From assembly GCA_934320655.1 (NCBI GenBank), contig CAKRFN010000017.1:1-51606 (forward strand): a DNA stretch of 51,606 bases, given 5' to 3'. Below, in pieces: positions 42,630-51,500 of the stretch. This stretch comes from an uncultured Eubacterium sp. (GTDB taxonomy: Bacteria > Bacillota > Clostridia > Lachnospirales > Lachnospiraceae). Numbering within the stretch: the first letter of the stretch is position 1; every line of letters starts with the position of its first letter. A program made the position numbers and the translations under genes. The notes beneath the pieces were generated by a model. The model worked only from the letters and a program-made list of their open reading frames with translations. It made no database searches and was not told the DNA's origin.

Positions 42630-43400
42630 TCACACTCTCCACGGCGCTTCTCCGCTGATCCACAGCTTTTCTAAATATTCCCTGTCGTGAACCGTATCCA
42701 TCGGCGACCAGAAACCGGTATGCCGGTAAGCCGCCATCTGACCGTCTGCTGCCAGATTTTCAAACGGTGCGGTTTCCAGCATCATGCTGCCGTCTCCCAG
42801 ATAGTCATACACCTCCGGCTGCATGACCATAAAGCCCATATTGACCCATGCCTGATCTTCCCTCGCCTTTTCCTTAAAGCCCAACACCTGATTCGTCTGT
42901 TCATCGAGGCGCAATGCCCCGAATCTGCCGATCGGCTGCGTGGTCGAGATCGTCACGATCTTCTTCTGTTTTTTATGAAAATCAATCAGCGCATGCAGAT
43001 CCACGTCGGAAACGCCGTCCCCGTAGGTCAGCATAAACGGTTCTTCACCGATATAATGTCTCGCCTTTAAGATCCTGCCTGCGGTCAACGTCTCAAGCCC
43101 CGTATCCACCAGCGTCACCTTCCACGGCTCCGTGCTGGCGCCGAGCACCTGTATTTTCTGGTCCTGCAGACGGATCTCAAGCTGACTGTTGTGCTGATAA
43201 TAATTGACAAAATATTCCTTGATCATATGCCCCTTATACCCGCAGCACACAACAAACTCCGTAAATCCATAGGACGCGTAATGGCGCATAATATGCCACA
43301 AAATCGGCCTGCCGCCGATCTCTACCATCGGTTTCGGCCGAAGTCTCGACTCCTCGCTGATGCGTGTCCCTTTTCCTCCTGCTAATATCACTACCTTCAT
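42630..43400 (-). CDS. rfbF: Glucose-1-phosphate cytidylyltransferase
   Basis: Protein of 256 residues with ILAGGKGTRISEESRLRPKP at the N-terminus, YGDGVSDVD and the C-terminal GFWSPMDTVHDREYLEKLW typical of RfbF. It makes CDP-glucose for rfbG. The ATG at 43398-43400 forms an ATGA overlap with the rfbG stop; the longer frame to 43448 is not used. Confidence 0.93.
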   Translation of the reverse strand: MKVVILAGGKGTRISEESRLRPKPMVEIGGRPILWHIMRHYASYGFTEFVVCCGYKGHMIKEYFVNYYQHNSQLEIRLQDQKIQVLGASTEPWKVTLVDTGLETLTAGRILKARHYIGEEPFMLTYGDGVSDVDLHALIDFHKKQKKIVTISTTQPIGRFGALRLDEQTNQVLGFKEKAREDQAWVNMGFMVMQPEVYDYLGDGSMMLETAPFENLAADGQMAAYRHTGFWSPMDTVHDREYLEKLWISGEAPWRV

Positions 43401-44485
43401 CTGTCTGCTCTCTCGTTCAAAAACTCTGTGATCTGACGCTCCATGCACGCTTTCACATCCTCATGCGCACGGTACACCTTGCTCCATTCAACCGTCTTTT
43501 CAACTGCCCGTTCAATATCCCACATCGGTCTCCATCCGAACACACGCTGGATCAGCGAACAATCCAGTTTCAAAAAAGATGCCTCATGCGGGCCCTCGTC
43601 AGAAACATTCTTCCACTGCACGCCCTCCTGCCACGACTCGCAGAACAACGTCGCCAGTTCCCCAACCGTGATACAATCAGCCTCTGCCGGTCCGACATTG
43701 TAATATCCCTGCTTGGAACGATCCTGCGCCTGTTCCGCTGCTATAAGCAGATATGCATACAACGGCTCCAGTACATGCTGAAATGGCCGGATTGCATAAG
43801 GATTCCGCAAAACAATGTCCTCCCCTGCGATCGCGGCACGCACACAATCCGGAATGATGCGATCCTTCGCAAAATCGCCTCCGCCGATGACATTTCCCGC
43901 CCGCGCAGTCGATACGGCGATCTCCATATTGTCAAAGAACGATTTTTTATAACTGTGCGTCACGAGCTCCGAACAGGACTTGCTATTCGAATAAGGATCA
44001 TAGCCATCCAGCGGATCGATCTCCCGATAGCCCCAGCTCCACTCTTTATTTTCATAAACTTTATCGGTAGTAATATTTAAGACAGAACGCACGCCGGACA
44101 CGGATCTGGCACATTCGAGCACATTCACAGTTCCCATGACATTTGTCTCGTATGTACCAACCGGATCACGGTAGCTCTCCCGTACAATCGGCTGCGCAGC
44201 AAGATGAAAAACCACCTCCGGATGATATTCTTCAAACACCTTCCGCAGATGCTCCAGATCACGCACATCGCCCTTGATCGAATGCATCTCCTGTGCCACG
44301 CCGGAAAGTGTGAACAGATTGTCACCCTCCTGCGGCGGCAATGCATAGCCGACCACCTTTGCACCAGCCAGTTCTAACATCGCACAAAGCCAGCTTCCCT
44401 TGAATCCGGTATGTCCTGTCACCAGTACAGTTCTGTCTTTATAATAGCCTTTACAAACATCTGTAATATCATATTTCACTGACAT
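43397..44485 (-). CDS. rfbG: CDP-glucose 4,6-dehydratase
   Basis: Extended SDR of 362 residues with VTGHTGFKGSWL (residues 22-33), TTDKVYEN and the catalytic YSNSK, all typical of RfbG. It converts CDP-glucose to CDP-4-keto-6-deoxyglucose. GGAGG sits 3 bases before the ATG, a short spacing; the GTG two codons on would be 9 bases away and could be the real start. It is coupled to rfbF. Confidence 0.93.
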   Translation of the reverse strand: MSVKYDITDVCKGYYKDRTVLVTGHTGFKGSWLCAMLELAGAKVVGYALPPQEGDNLFTLSGVAQEMHSIKGDVRDLEHLRKVFEEYHPEVVFHLAAQPIVRESYRDPVGTYETNVMGTVNVLECARSVSGVRSVLNITTDKVYENKEWSWGYREIDPLDGYDPYSNSKSCSELVTHSYKKSFFDNMEIAVSTARAGNVIGGGDFAKDRIIPDCVRAAIAGEDIVLRNPYAIRPFQHVLEPLYAYLLIAAEQAQDRSKQGYYNVGPAEADCITVGELATLFCESWQEGVQWKNVSDEGPHEASFLKLDCSLIQRVFGWRPMWDIERAVEKTVEWSKVYRAHEDVKACMERQITEFLNERADR

Positions 44486-44566
44486 TACCCTCCTTGGTTC
44501 CTAAAACATCGTCCTTGATGTCGTTATCTATAAAAAACGTTACTCCGACCCTTCGCCTGCGACCGC

Positions 44567-46264
44567 CTACAATCGTTCACAAACCACCCTGCACCGCTTT
44601 TTACAAAAAGCAATGCCATACGCCAGAATATCCTCTCTTCCATCCTCACGCAGAACTGCGTCATATCTGCGGTCCTTGATCTGGGTGATTGCTTTTTCGC
44701 ACGCTTTTTCCAGTCCATTCATTGTATCGGAATATTTGACTTCAATCACAAGCCCACTCTCTGGATTTTCTGTTTTAATCAGGATGTCACTAAACCCGTC
44801 TCCCGATTCACGGTTAGAGCTAATCTCCCAATCCGGATCACTCCGCAATAAGCCCAATAAAAGACCATGATAAAAATTTTCTTTCTGTTTTTCACGAGCC
44901 CTGGTATCCAGAATGCTGATCATTTTTGTCAGTATCCGGTTCAGGCTATGCTGAATTGCAGCCCCATCGCCTTTTAAGAAAGCGTTACACAAATCCTGTA
45001 TGGACGGCGAAGCCTTCACCACCGTCTCGCCAAACCATTCCCTTATCTGAAAAATAAATACATCCCTGACCTCACGGTTCGGAATCACCAGCTTATAGGC
45101 ATAACCGCCGCCATCCGGTAATTCTACTTTTCCTGCATTCGTGAGGTATCCAGTTGTAAACAGCACGCTCCATATATTATCGATGTTGTTATCAATCTCA
45201 TCATACGTGAGTTCCAGCCGCACCGCTTTTTCAACAGCTTCACCCGCTATCAGCTTCTCAATCTCGCTCTTTGTCGTCTGATCCGCCAGATGAACAAACC
45301 GCTTAACCAGACCATTGCCGCTGCTGTTGATCCAATACGCCTGCGGAGCAGCAGTCGGGTCAGCCCTCAGGTGATCAACATAGTTTATCACATCCCACGG
45401 ACAATATACATCTGCATTACCAAAATGATAACCATCGTACCACTCTTTTGTCTCCGCAAAATGCGAACTCAACTGATAATCCTCCAGTAACCTGCGTACT
45501 TCCTCGTCCGTAAAACCAAACTGCTCATCAAACCTCGCATCTGCGATGGAAAGTACTTTAAAATTGTTAAGTCCGGTAAAAATACTCTCCTTCGACACAC
45601 GCAAACACCCTGTCAAAACAGCAAACTGCAAAAATTCGTTTGTCTTCAACGCCTGTCCAAACAGCCCCCGGATCAGTGAAACCATCTCCCGATAATAATT
45701 ATTCTGAAAAGCCTTATCTAACGGTACATCATATTCATCGATAATAATTACTGTTTTTTGACCATAATGCTTATATAACAGCTCCGAAAGCGTTCTGACA
45801 CTATCCACAATCGCCTCATCGGAACCGGCCAGAATCTTATCAAACTGCTGTTTATCCTCCTTCACAAGCCGGCTGCTCTGTTTCAGATCGTAATGTCGGG
45901 CCGCCTCATTGCTGATGATAATCTGTAGCATTCTTCGTGCATCATCAAACGTCAGTCCCTCCACACCTTTCAACGAGAGGAAAATCACCGGATATTTTCC
46001 CATGTGCTGCTCACATAATTCGTGATTCTGTGCGATATACAACCCCTCAAACAGCGATTGATCTGCTCCAATCTCAAAGAAATTCTTCAGCATACTCATG
46101 TTCAACGTCTTTCCAAAACGACGTGGACGCGTAAACAGGTTCACTTCACCCCAGTTCTGTAACAGTTGTTCGATCAATCTGGTTTTATCTATATAGTAAA
46201 AATCGGATTGACGCAATTTTTTAAAATCATCAATCCCCACCGGTAATTTTAAAGTGTTCACCAT
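44567..46264 (-). CDS. AAA-ATPase-like protein with PD-(D/E)XK nuclease fold (DUF1703 type)
   Basis: Protein of 565 residues. The N-terminal part is the AAA-ATPase-like domain: LPVGIDDFKKLRQ start, FTRPRRFGKTLNMSML (Walker A region) and TVIIIDEYDVPLD (Walker B). The C-terminal part has GLVIEVKYSDT, the E-V-K core of a PD-(D/E)XK nuclease fold. This family is widespread in gut Firmicutes and Bacteroidetes in many copies; its role is not established. The start is ATG at 46262-46264 after GGAGG, or the GTG right after it. A palindrome at 46282-46310 lies just upstream. Confidence 0.85.
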   Translation of the reverse strand: MVNTLKLPVGIDDFKKLRQSDFYYIDKTRLIEQLLQNWGEVNLFTRPRRFGKTLNMSMLKNFFEIGADQSLFEGLYIAQNHELCEQHMGKYPVIFLSLKGVEGLTFDDARRMLQIIISNEAARHYDLKQSSRLVKEDKQQFDKILAGSDEAIVDSVRTLSELLYKHYGQKTVIIIDEYDVPLDKAFQNNYYREMVSLIRGLFGQALKTNEFLQFAVLTGCLRVSKESIFTGLNNFKVLSIADARFDEQFGFTDEEVRRLLEDYQLSSHFAETKEWYDGYHFGNADVYCPWDVINYVDHLRADPTAAPQAYWINSSGNGLVKRFVHLADQTTKSEIEKLIAGEAVEKAVRLELTYDEIDNNIDNIWSVLFTTGYLTNAGKVELPDGGGYAYKLVIPNREVRDVFIFQIREWFGETVVKASPSIQDLCNAFLKGDGAAIQHSLNRILTKMISILDTRAREKQKENFYHGLLLGLLRSDPDWEISSNRESGDGFSDILIKTENPESGLVIEVKYSDTMNGLEKACEKAITQIKDRRYDAVLREDGREDILAYGIAFCKKRCRVVCERL

Positions 46265-46281
46265 AAGACCTCCAAAAAAAT

Positions 46282-46310
46282 CCGCTACACTAATATATTT
46301 AGTATAGCGG
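46282..46310. promoter_or_regulatory. Operator-like inverted repeat before the ATPase gene
   Basis: CCGCTACACTAA-TATAT-TTAGTATAGCGG: 12-bp arms with one mismatch. It overlaps TATACT, a likely -10 element on the minus strand, 18-20 bases before the ATPase start. It could be an operator or an mRNA hairpin. Confidence 0.55.
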
Positions 46311-46373
46311 TTTCTTCCGTAAAATACAATCTCAATCCTCATGCTATCACGTCAAACACTGTAGGGTTACAAT

Positions 46374-47141
46374 TGATGTGACACCTGCCACTATACAAAA
46401 ACGGTTGAGTCCTATAGAATTTTAATCGCCAAACCAAAACTCCCAAGAAAAGGATACTCAACCGCTATGAATACAATAACACATTCCCAACGATTCCAGT
46501 TCTTCACCTTTATCCAAAACCAGACGCCAGCCCCAGCACTATGACACCCCAACCCGTCTTGGAATCAAATGGCAGATGGATGTCAAATATGTTCCGACAG
46601 CCTGCTATACTGGCTCTGTACCTCAAAAATTCTATCAGCATACAGTCATTGACGAAGCATCCAGAGAACGTTTCATATACCCTTATATGGAGCAAAGCAG
46701 TTACTCAACTATGGATTTTTTGAAACGCGCCATCCTTTACTTTGGATACCAGCCTGATATCCTTCAGACTGACAATGGTGCTGAATTTACACATGTTCAG
46801 AAAACAAACCGTGTACATCCGCTCGATTTTTTGTGTAATCAGCTTAAAATCAGCCATAAAAGGATTCGTCCACGGACACCACGTCATAACGGCAAGGTAG
46901 AACGCAGCCACAGAAACGATCAGGAGCGTTTCTATAACCATATGTCTTTTTATAGTTACAACGACTTACTGGTGCAAATGAAACGTTATCTCAATCGTTC
47001 AAACAACATACCTATGCAGATACTGGGCTGGAAATCGCCACTGGAAAAACGTCATGAACTGGAAACATAATTATTTGTATCAGGTGATATACCTATAGTA
47101 TTCTATCGTTCTTTTTATTTTAAAAACCTGGTGTCACATCA
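46374..47141 (+). mobile_element. Internally deleted IS481-like element
   Basis: Matching ends TGATGTGACACC (46374-46385) and its inverse (47130-47141) bound a 768-base element. A 25-codon N-terminal transposase piece (from ATG 46466, MNTITHSQRF) stops at TGA. After it a long stretch of the usual protein is missing and a C-terminal integrase core follows in another frame (46576-47070 and some codons before). The core keeps WQMDVKYVP, ILQTDNGAEF and RHNGKVERSH, a full DDE triad. The helix-turn-helix region is gone, so the element is dead. No clear target-site duplication was found. Confidence 0.8.
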
Positions 47142-47255
47142 TTGACTAATGTACAAATCCTCCCACTATAAGATTTCGACGGTAATGAATAAATCAATGT
47201 ATTAATTTATAAATAACCATTTATGAGTTTATCGCTATCATAAAAAAGATAAGAG

Positions 47256-47284
47256 TTGCAAATTTTACATAATTGGCATATAAT
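47256..47284 (+). promoter_or_regulatory. Promoter of the antisense (antitoxin) RNA
   Basis: -35 TTGCAA (47256-47261), 17-base spacer, -10 TATAAT (47279-47284) on the plus strand. It drives a short RNA toward the toxin gene. Confidence 0.75.
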
Positions 47285-47290
47285 ATACTT

Positions 47291-47390
47291 AACAGGAAAG
47301 CCGATAGATAGGTGTAGGCTATCTACTCCGGCGAAAAATCAATCGAAAATAACCGTCAACTTTTCTCAGGAGCTGGACGGTTATTTTTTA
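47291..47390 (+). ncRNA. Candidate antitoxin RNA of a type I toxin-antitoxin locus
   Basis: A predicted transcript of about 100 bases runs from the promoter at 47256-47284 to a bidirectional terminator with 12-bp arms (47346-47357 and 47376-47387) that overlaps the toxin stop. It has a 7-bp stem TAGATAG/CTATCTA with loop GTGTAGG near its 5' end. It carries ATCTACTCCG, also present in the toxin mRNA leader. Convergent antisense layout and length fit type I antitoxins such as RNAII/RatA; the RNA is inferred, not seen. Confidence 0.65.
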
Positions 47391-47473
47391 TGTCTGAAAT
47401 TACTAACTAGTGTAACAATAGCACATATCATTATCACAAATGTGAATAAATCAGAATATGTAACCATAGGCAT
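47381..47473 (-). CDS. Holin-like type I toxin peptide
   Basis: Peptide of 30 residues, start ATG at 47473 (or the ATGs at 47476 or 47467), with GAAAGGGG just upstream. The sequence is MPMVTYSDLFTFVIMICAIV, then TLVSNFRHKK: a short polar head, one membrane helix and a basic HKK tail. It closely resembles the putative holin-like toxins of Clostridia, Lactobacillales and Bacilli. Its 3' end overlaps the terminator of the convergent RNA. It lies between an IS remnant and a sugar-nucleotide gene, a typical place for such modules. A small membrane toxin is the best reading; toxicity is not shown. Confidence 0.82.
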   Translation of the reverse strand: MPMVTYSDLFTFVIMICAIVTLVSNFRHKK

Positions 47474-47619
47474 CATTCCCCTTTCACAGGCTCGGAGTAG
47501 ATGCAACCGTTCCCCGGCTTCCCCATTAAGTATATTATATTGTCATAATGTTCAACATCATCCCGAACCGATGCCGACGTCTAAACAGATTCACTACTCC
47601 TCCGTCCTGCAACAGCTAC

Positions 47620-48405
47620 TCAATCCTCCCACACCTTCCACGGTGCAAGTCCCTTTGACCAGAGTCCCTCCAGCCATACCTTGTCACGGATCGTCTCGAC
47701 CGGCGACCAGAAACCGGCATGCCGGTAAGTGGCTACACTGCCGTTTTTTGCAAGGCAATCTAAAATGACGCCTCCCCTTCCGGTGCGTTCTGTCTGTTGT
47801 AAAATCTTAAATGCCTCCGGTTCTAATACCATGCTACAGGCATTGACCCACGCATCAGGTCTAAGATCAGACACAGAGTTTTTCGTTCCCTGATAACAGC
47901 CATCCGCATCCAGTGTCAGGATCTCATTTCTGCCGGTCGGATACGCAACTGCCAGCGTCGCAATCGCGCTGGAACTCTCATGCTGGCGTACCAACTGTTC
48001 GATATCTATATCCGACAGACAATCTCCATAGGCGACCAGCACAGGCTCTCCTTCCGTATAATCGCCAGCCATACACAGTCGCTGCAATACCGAAGAATCC
48101 CGCCCGGTATCGATCACGGATACCTTCCAGTCCTCGGTCTGCTTTCTATGTATCTCTACCTCATTCGTCTGCAGATCCACCGTGATATCGGACTGATAAA
48201 TGTAAAAATTCATAAAATAGTCCTTGATGATCTCCCCTTTATAACCCGTGCAAATGACAAAATCAGTATGTCCATAATGCGCATACTGCTTCATGATATG
48301 CCATAATAACGGTCTGCCACCGATCTCCGCCATCGGCTTTGGCAGCTTTTCATCTTCTTCAATTAACGTACTCGGCAATCCGCCGGCGAGTATGATAACT
48401 TTCAT
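47620..48405 (-). CDS. Divergent RfbF-type nucleotidyltransferase paralogue
   Basis: Protein of 261 residues clearly related to RfbF (RPLLWHIMKQYAHYGHTDF, C-terminal VWLEGLWSKGLAPWK), but the nucleotide-binding motif reads ILAGGLPSTLIEEDEKLPKP where RfbF has GGxGTR. The loss of the arginine and second glycine is unusual. Later motifs are also changed (AYGDCLSDIDIEQ). It may belong to a conserved subfamily with another sugar or a non-catalytic role. GGAGG lies 6 bases before the ATG at 48405. Confidence 0.8.
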   Translation of the reverse strand: MKVIILAGGLPSTLIEEDEKLPKPMAEIGGRPLLWHIMKQYAHYGHTDFVICTGYKGEIIKDYFMNFYIYQSDITVDLQTNEVEIHRKQTEDWKVSVIDTGRDSSVLQRLCMAGDYTEGEPVLVAYGDCLSDIDIEQLVRQHESSSAIATLAVAYPTGRNEILTLDADGCYQGTKNSVSDLRPDAWVNACSMVLEPEAFKILQQTERTGRGGVILDCLAKNGSVATYRHAGFWSPVETIRDKVWLEGLWSKGLAPWKVWED

Positions 48406-48556
48406 AAACATCCTCCAAATAAACAGGACCCTAAAGCATTTGCAGCAGTTCTTCTTTCCACCACTCATAATTTTCTATAAAGATATATCTCATGTAGGTT
48501 TATATCCGCTCCACACCTGCGCTGTTCATTTTATCATCCATTCTACTCATTATTGA

Positions 48557-49627
48557 TTAAATAAAATTAACATGATTTCTATCCATTTCGAGAAACGAAT
48601 TTAGTAATTCATTTCTGCTATCATACACACAGTGTTGTCCACAAATTTTCTTTGCATCAAATTCTTTAAATAACTTTGTCGTTTCTTCCGAATTCCACAG
48701 TTTTGCAAACGAACCTTTTGAAAGGTCACACACCTTGCCACTCGACAAATATGCTTTATCATGACAATAATATACTTTTTGATTTGCGCCAATAACACAG
48801 ACAAATTCTTTAAATGGACACTTACTATACTTTCTTTCAAAAATAACACTATTCGAAAAATCATCTGTATATAGATCAATTATTTTAAATTGTTCCGTTG
48901 CCAATTCTTCCTGCAGTTCCTGTAATGTTGCAGACACTTCATCCTTAAAATCTTTATGATATCCCCATGTATCATTGGTAATTAACGGAGCAAATTTCAC
49001 ATGGTTCGCACCTAACGCTTTCATTAATTCTGCCATCTGACGAATTTCTTTGTAATTCTCATTATTCACAACCACGTTTACGCCTAACTCGCAATTATCA
49101 TTTTTAATTTTTGCAAACGCAGCCATATTTTTACACAATTCCTCAAAGCAACCCGTTTTAATTCCTCGAATTCTACAATACTCCTCATCATTTACCGACT
49201 CAATCGAAAGTCTAACCCATTTTGCCCGAGCAAGTAATTCTGCTTTTTTTCCTTTTAAAAGTGATCCATTTGTAATAATCGATAAATCAATACCAGCATT
49301 AAGAACTGCCTGCATTGTTTCTTCTATATATGGATACAGCAAGGGTTCTCCGCCACCTGAAAACGTAACCGCTTTCACACCCATACTTTTCATATCAGAC
49401 ACAATCTCTAACATTTTTTCTCTAGGGATTTCATCCGCAGGATTAAATTCGTCTAAATCTAAATATGCATTTTTGTAATGGCAATAACTGCAATTATGAT
49501 TGCACTTATTAGTTGGCTTAATTCTGATATATGTCGGCTGACATCTCTCCCCATTTAACAAATGCTGTATTATATCTTGATGGTAAAATACCTTCAACTG
49601 ACTATATGGTGTACTATTTCGATTCAT
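48557..49627 (-). CDS. Radical SAM/SPASM enzyme
   Basis: Protein of 356 residues with the 4Fe-4S motif CNHNCSYC (C42, C46, C49), FSGGGEPLLYP and a C-terminal SPASM region with several cysteines (KCPFKEFVC, YYCHD, KVCDL, ICGQHC). Such enzymes modify peptides or sugars by radical chemistry. It overlaps the upstream SDR gene by 4 bases. In a nucleotide-sugar neighbourhood it may act on a sugar, for example epimerisation or dehydration; substrate unknown. Confidence 0.88.
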   Translation of the reverse strand: MNRNSTPYSQLKVFYHQDIIQHLLNGERCQPTYIRIKPTNKCNHNCSYCHYKNAYLDLDEFNPADEIPREKMLEIVSDMKSMGVKAVTFSGGGEPLLYPYIEETMQAVLNAGIDLSIITNGSLLKGKKAELLARAKWVRLSIESVNDEEYCRIRGIKTGCFEELCKNMAAFAKIKNDNCELGVNVVVNNENYKEIRQMAELMKALGANHVKFAPLITNDTWGYHKDFKDEVSATLQELQEELATEQFKIIDLYTDDFSNSVIFERKYSKCPFKEFVCVIGANQKVYYCHDKAYLSSGKVCDLSKGSFAKLWNSEETTKLFKEFDAKKICGQHCVYDSRNELLNSFLEMDRNHVNFI

Positions 49628-50571
49628 CCTATAATTCCCTTCCTCTGGCTAATTATTGTACTAATTTCATTGCCATTTTTTTTAATAAAATCTTCGACTA
49701 TGCTCTCGTAATCCTGAAAACAATACCTCATTTCATTAGTAATTTTATCATTTACCATATTTATTCGTTTTGGTCTAATATCCCGAAAACCAAATTCTTC
49801 TATTTCTTTTTCAATTATTTCTACCTTTATTCCTATCTTTGAAGAAAAAATGCTTGCTAATTCTGCTCGACTGTAACTTTTGTCACTGCACACCTGATAC
49901 AATCCACTTAAATTCAACTCACACGCACGGATAATAGTCTGATATAAATCTTCTAACGATACAACTGACATCCTCGAATCCTTAATTGCATAAATAGTCT
50001 CTCCTTGTTGCATCTTGCTTAAATAATCTACTAACAAATTTGATTTACTCATTTCTGTTCCAACTACTTTTGGTAATCTGAGTACGAGAGTCTCTGGATA
50101 GTCCTGCTGTATTCTCCTCTCTAATTCCGCCTTCATTGCTCCGTATTGATTAACCGGCGACAAATCATCCTGCTCCGTATAATTTCCCTTGTTATCACCA
50201 AACACATTATCAGAAGAAAAGACTATTACTTTACACCTATCATTACTTAATTTATGAATAAGCTTTAATGTGCCGCTCACATTTATTTCATATGCGTTGT
50301 CATAATCCAATCTGCATTGATCAATCTTCGCCTCTGCAAAACAAATAATGACAATTTTTTTTCGCTTATCCTCAAGAAATTCCTGCGGACAATAGTCCCC
50401 GTCTTGAACATTAAATTTAAAATAAGACGTTTGTGGAACTCTAGATGAGCCAATTACATCTAATCCATCATCTTTCATTCGATCATACAAATAGCTGCCA
50501 ATATATCCCGTTGCGCCTAAAATGCAATATCTTGTTGTATTTTTTAAAGGTTCCAATATTTTTTCTTCCAT
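49624..50571 (-). CDS. RmlD-like sugar-nucleotide reductase (extended SDR)
   Basis: Protein of 315 residues with GATGYIGSYL near residue 18 and the catalytic YGAMK. The family is RmlD/dTDP-4-keto-rhamnose reductase and relatives, which reduce a 4-keto group. It could be the reductase that finishes a CDP-dideoxysugar, since no other is in the window. ATG 50571 or the GTG before it starts the gene; AAGGA lies upstream. Confidence 0.8.
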   Translation of the reverse strand: MEEKILEPLKNTTRYCILGATGYIGSYLYDRMKDDGLDVIGSSRVPQTSYFKFNVQDGDYCPQEFLEDKRKKIVIICFAEAKIDQCRLDYDNAYEINVSGTLKLIHKLSNDRCKVIVFSSDNVFGDNKGNYTEQDDLSPVNQYGAMKAELERRIQQDYPETLVLRLPKVVGTEMSKSNLLVDYLSKMQQGETIYAIKDSRMSVVSLEDLYQTIIRACELNLSGLYQVCSDKSYSRAELASIFSSKIGIKVEIIEKEIEEFGFRDIRPKRINMVNDKITNEMRYCFQDYESIVEDFIKKNGNEISTIISQRKGIIG

Positions 50572-50617
50572 CACATTCCAATTCCTTCAACACATGTTCT
50601 TTACCATCGCCTTATTT

Positions 50618-51280
50618 CTATTCAAAAAAAATAAAACTATAATCACCTGTGTATCCCCACTCCTCATACAGCCATTCCCATTCATCCACTGAATAATAGC
50701 TAGCACAAGTAAGCTGCCAATAAAGCAAATTCATTTCCTCTCTATCATTTCGATAAGAGTCGACCATAATATAACTATATCCACGACTGACACGTTCTAT
50801 CTCCTGAACCGCTTTTTTCAAATCATATACTCGCAAATTATGTAGCGTTGCAAGTGATATTACCAAATCGAACTCTCTGTCTCCAAAAGGTATTTGCTGC
50901 GCTTTTCCATATTTGACATTCGACCTGACTTCTTCTTTTGCATGTGCCAAAGCGTACTCTGAAATATCTATCCCATATACCTTTATCCCCGGCACCACCT
51001 GTGTAAGTTCATAGATTAAATGTGCCATACCACAACCTACATCTAATACCTTGTGTCCCGGTTTCAAATGATAATGCTCTACTAACCGCTCAGCAACAGC
51101 CCTCCATCGCCCATCATATCGATAACCACCATAACCATATTTCCGTTCACCATCCCAGTAATCATAACCATATTGCTTCGCAACAATCGCACATTCTGCC
51201 TTATCAGCATTTATTACACGACCAACATAATCTCTCTTTGTCGCCTTATGTAAATCAGAAACAAAATCTATATATGCCAT
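50618..51280 (-). CDS. Class I SAM-dependent methyltransferase
   Basis: Protein of 220 residues with the SAM motif VLDVGCGMAHLIYEL and later VYGIDISEYAL and FDLVISLATLHNL. It may methylate a sugar or the product of the radical SAM enzyme. The C-terminal region (WEWLYEEWGYTGDY) is Trp/Tyr-rich. It starts 2 bases after the stop of a broken small gene and would have relied on its ribosome site. Confidence 0.85.
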   Translation of the reverse strand: MAYIDFVSDLHKATKRDYVGRVINADKAECAIVAKQYGYDYWDGERKYGYGGYRYDGRWRAVAERLVEHYHLKPGHKVLDVGCGMAHLIYELTQVVPGIKVYGIDISEYALAHAKEEVRSNVKYGKAQQIPFGDREFDLVISLATLHNLRVYDLKKAVQEIERVSRGYSYIMVDSYRNDREEMNLLYWQLTCASYYSVDEWEWLYEEWGYTGDYSFIFFE

Positions 51281-51282
51281 AA

Positions 51283-51477
51283 TTATTCTAATATCTCCTT
51301 TACCACTTCTTCAATGATTTTCATACCGATTTCGGTTTCCACTTCTAAATACGTTTCACATCCCTTAGAAAATTTCTACAAACCCAAACGTCTAAATTTC
51401 ACACCCTTGCCATACTCAGCTATTATAGCAAGTACACATTTGTACCTAACTACATAGCTATATCTAATTTTTTGCCA
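51283..51477 (-). pseudogene. Broken small gene upstream of the methyltransferase
   Basis: A strong ribosome site GGGAGGTGATT leads to ATG (51475-51477), but the frame stops after four codons. The remaining bases keep coding character in other frames: YKCVLAIIAEYGKGVKFRRL, then a stop, then KFSKGCETYLEVETEIGM followed by KIIEEVVKEILE to a stop at 51283. The stops and frame changes indicate decay. No family is recognised. Confidence 0.45.
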
Positions 51478-51500
51478 TATACAATCACCTCCCTATATAG

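Noticed and set aside
47256..47768. A 170-codon plus-strand reading frame
   Set aside because: It runs across the antisense RNA promoter, the toxin gene and the end of the RfbF paralogue, has no ribosome site and no family features. The RNA and the minus-strand genes explain it better.
48431..48493. A 20-codon minus-strand frame (MRYIFIENYEWWKEELLQML)
   Set aside because: It looks somewhat like a protein C-terminus, perhaps a remnant, but has no ribosome site and is too short to support a call.
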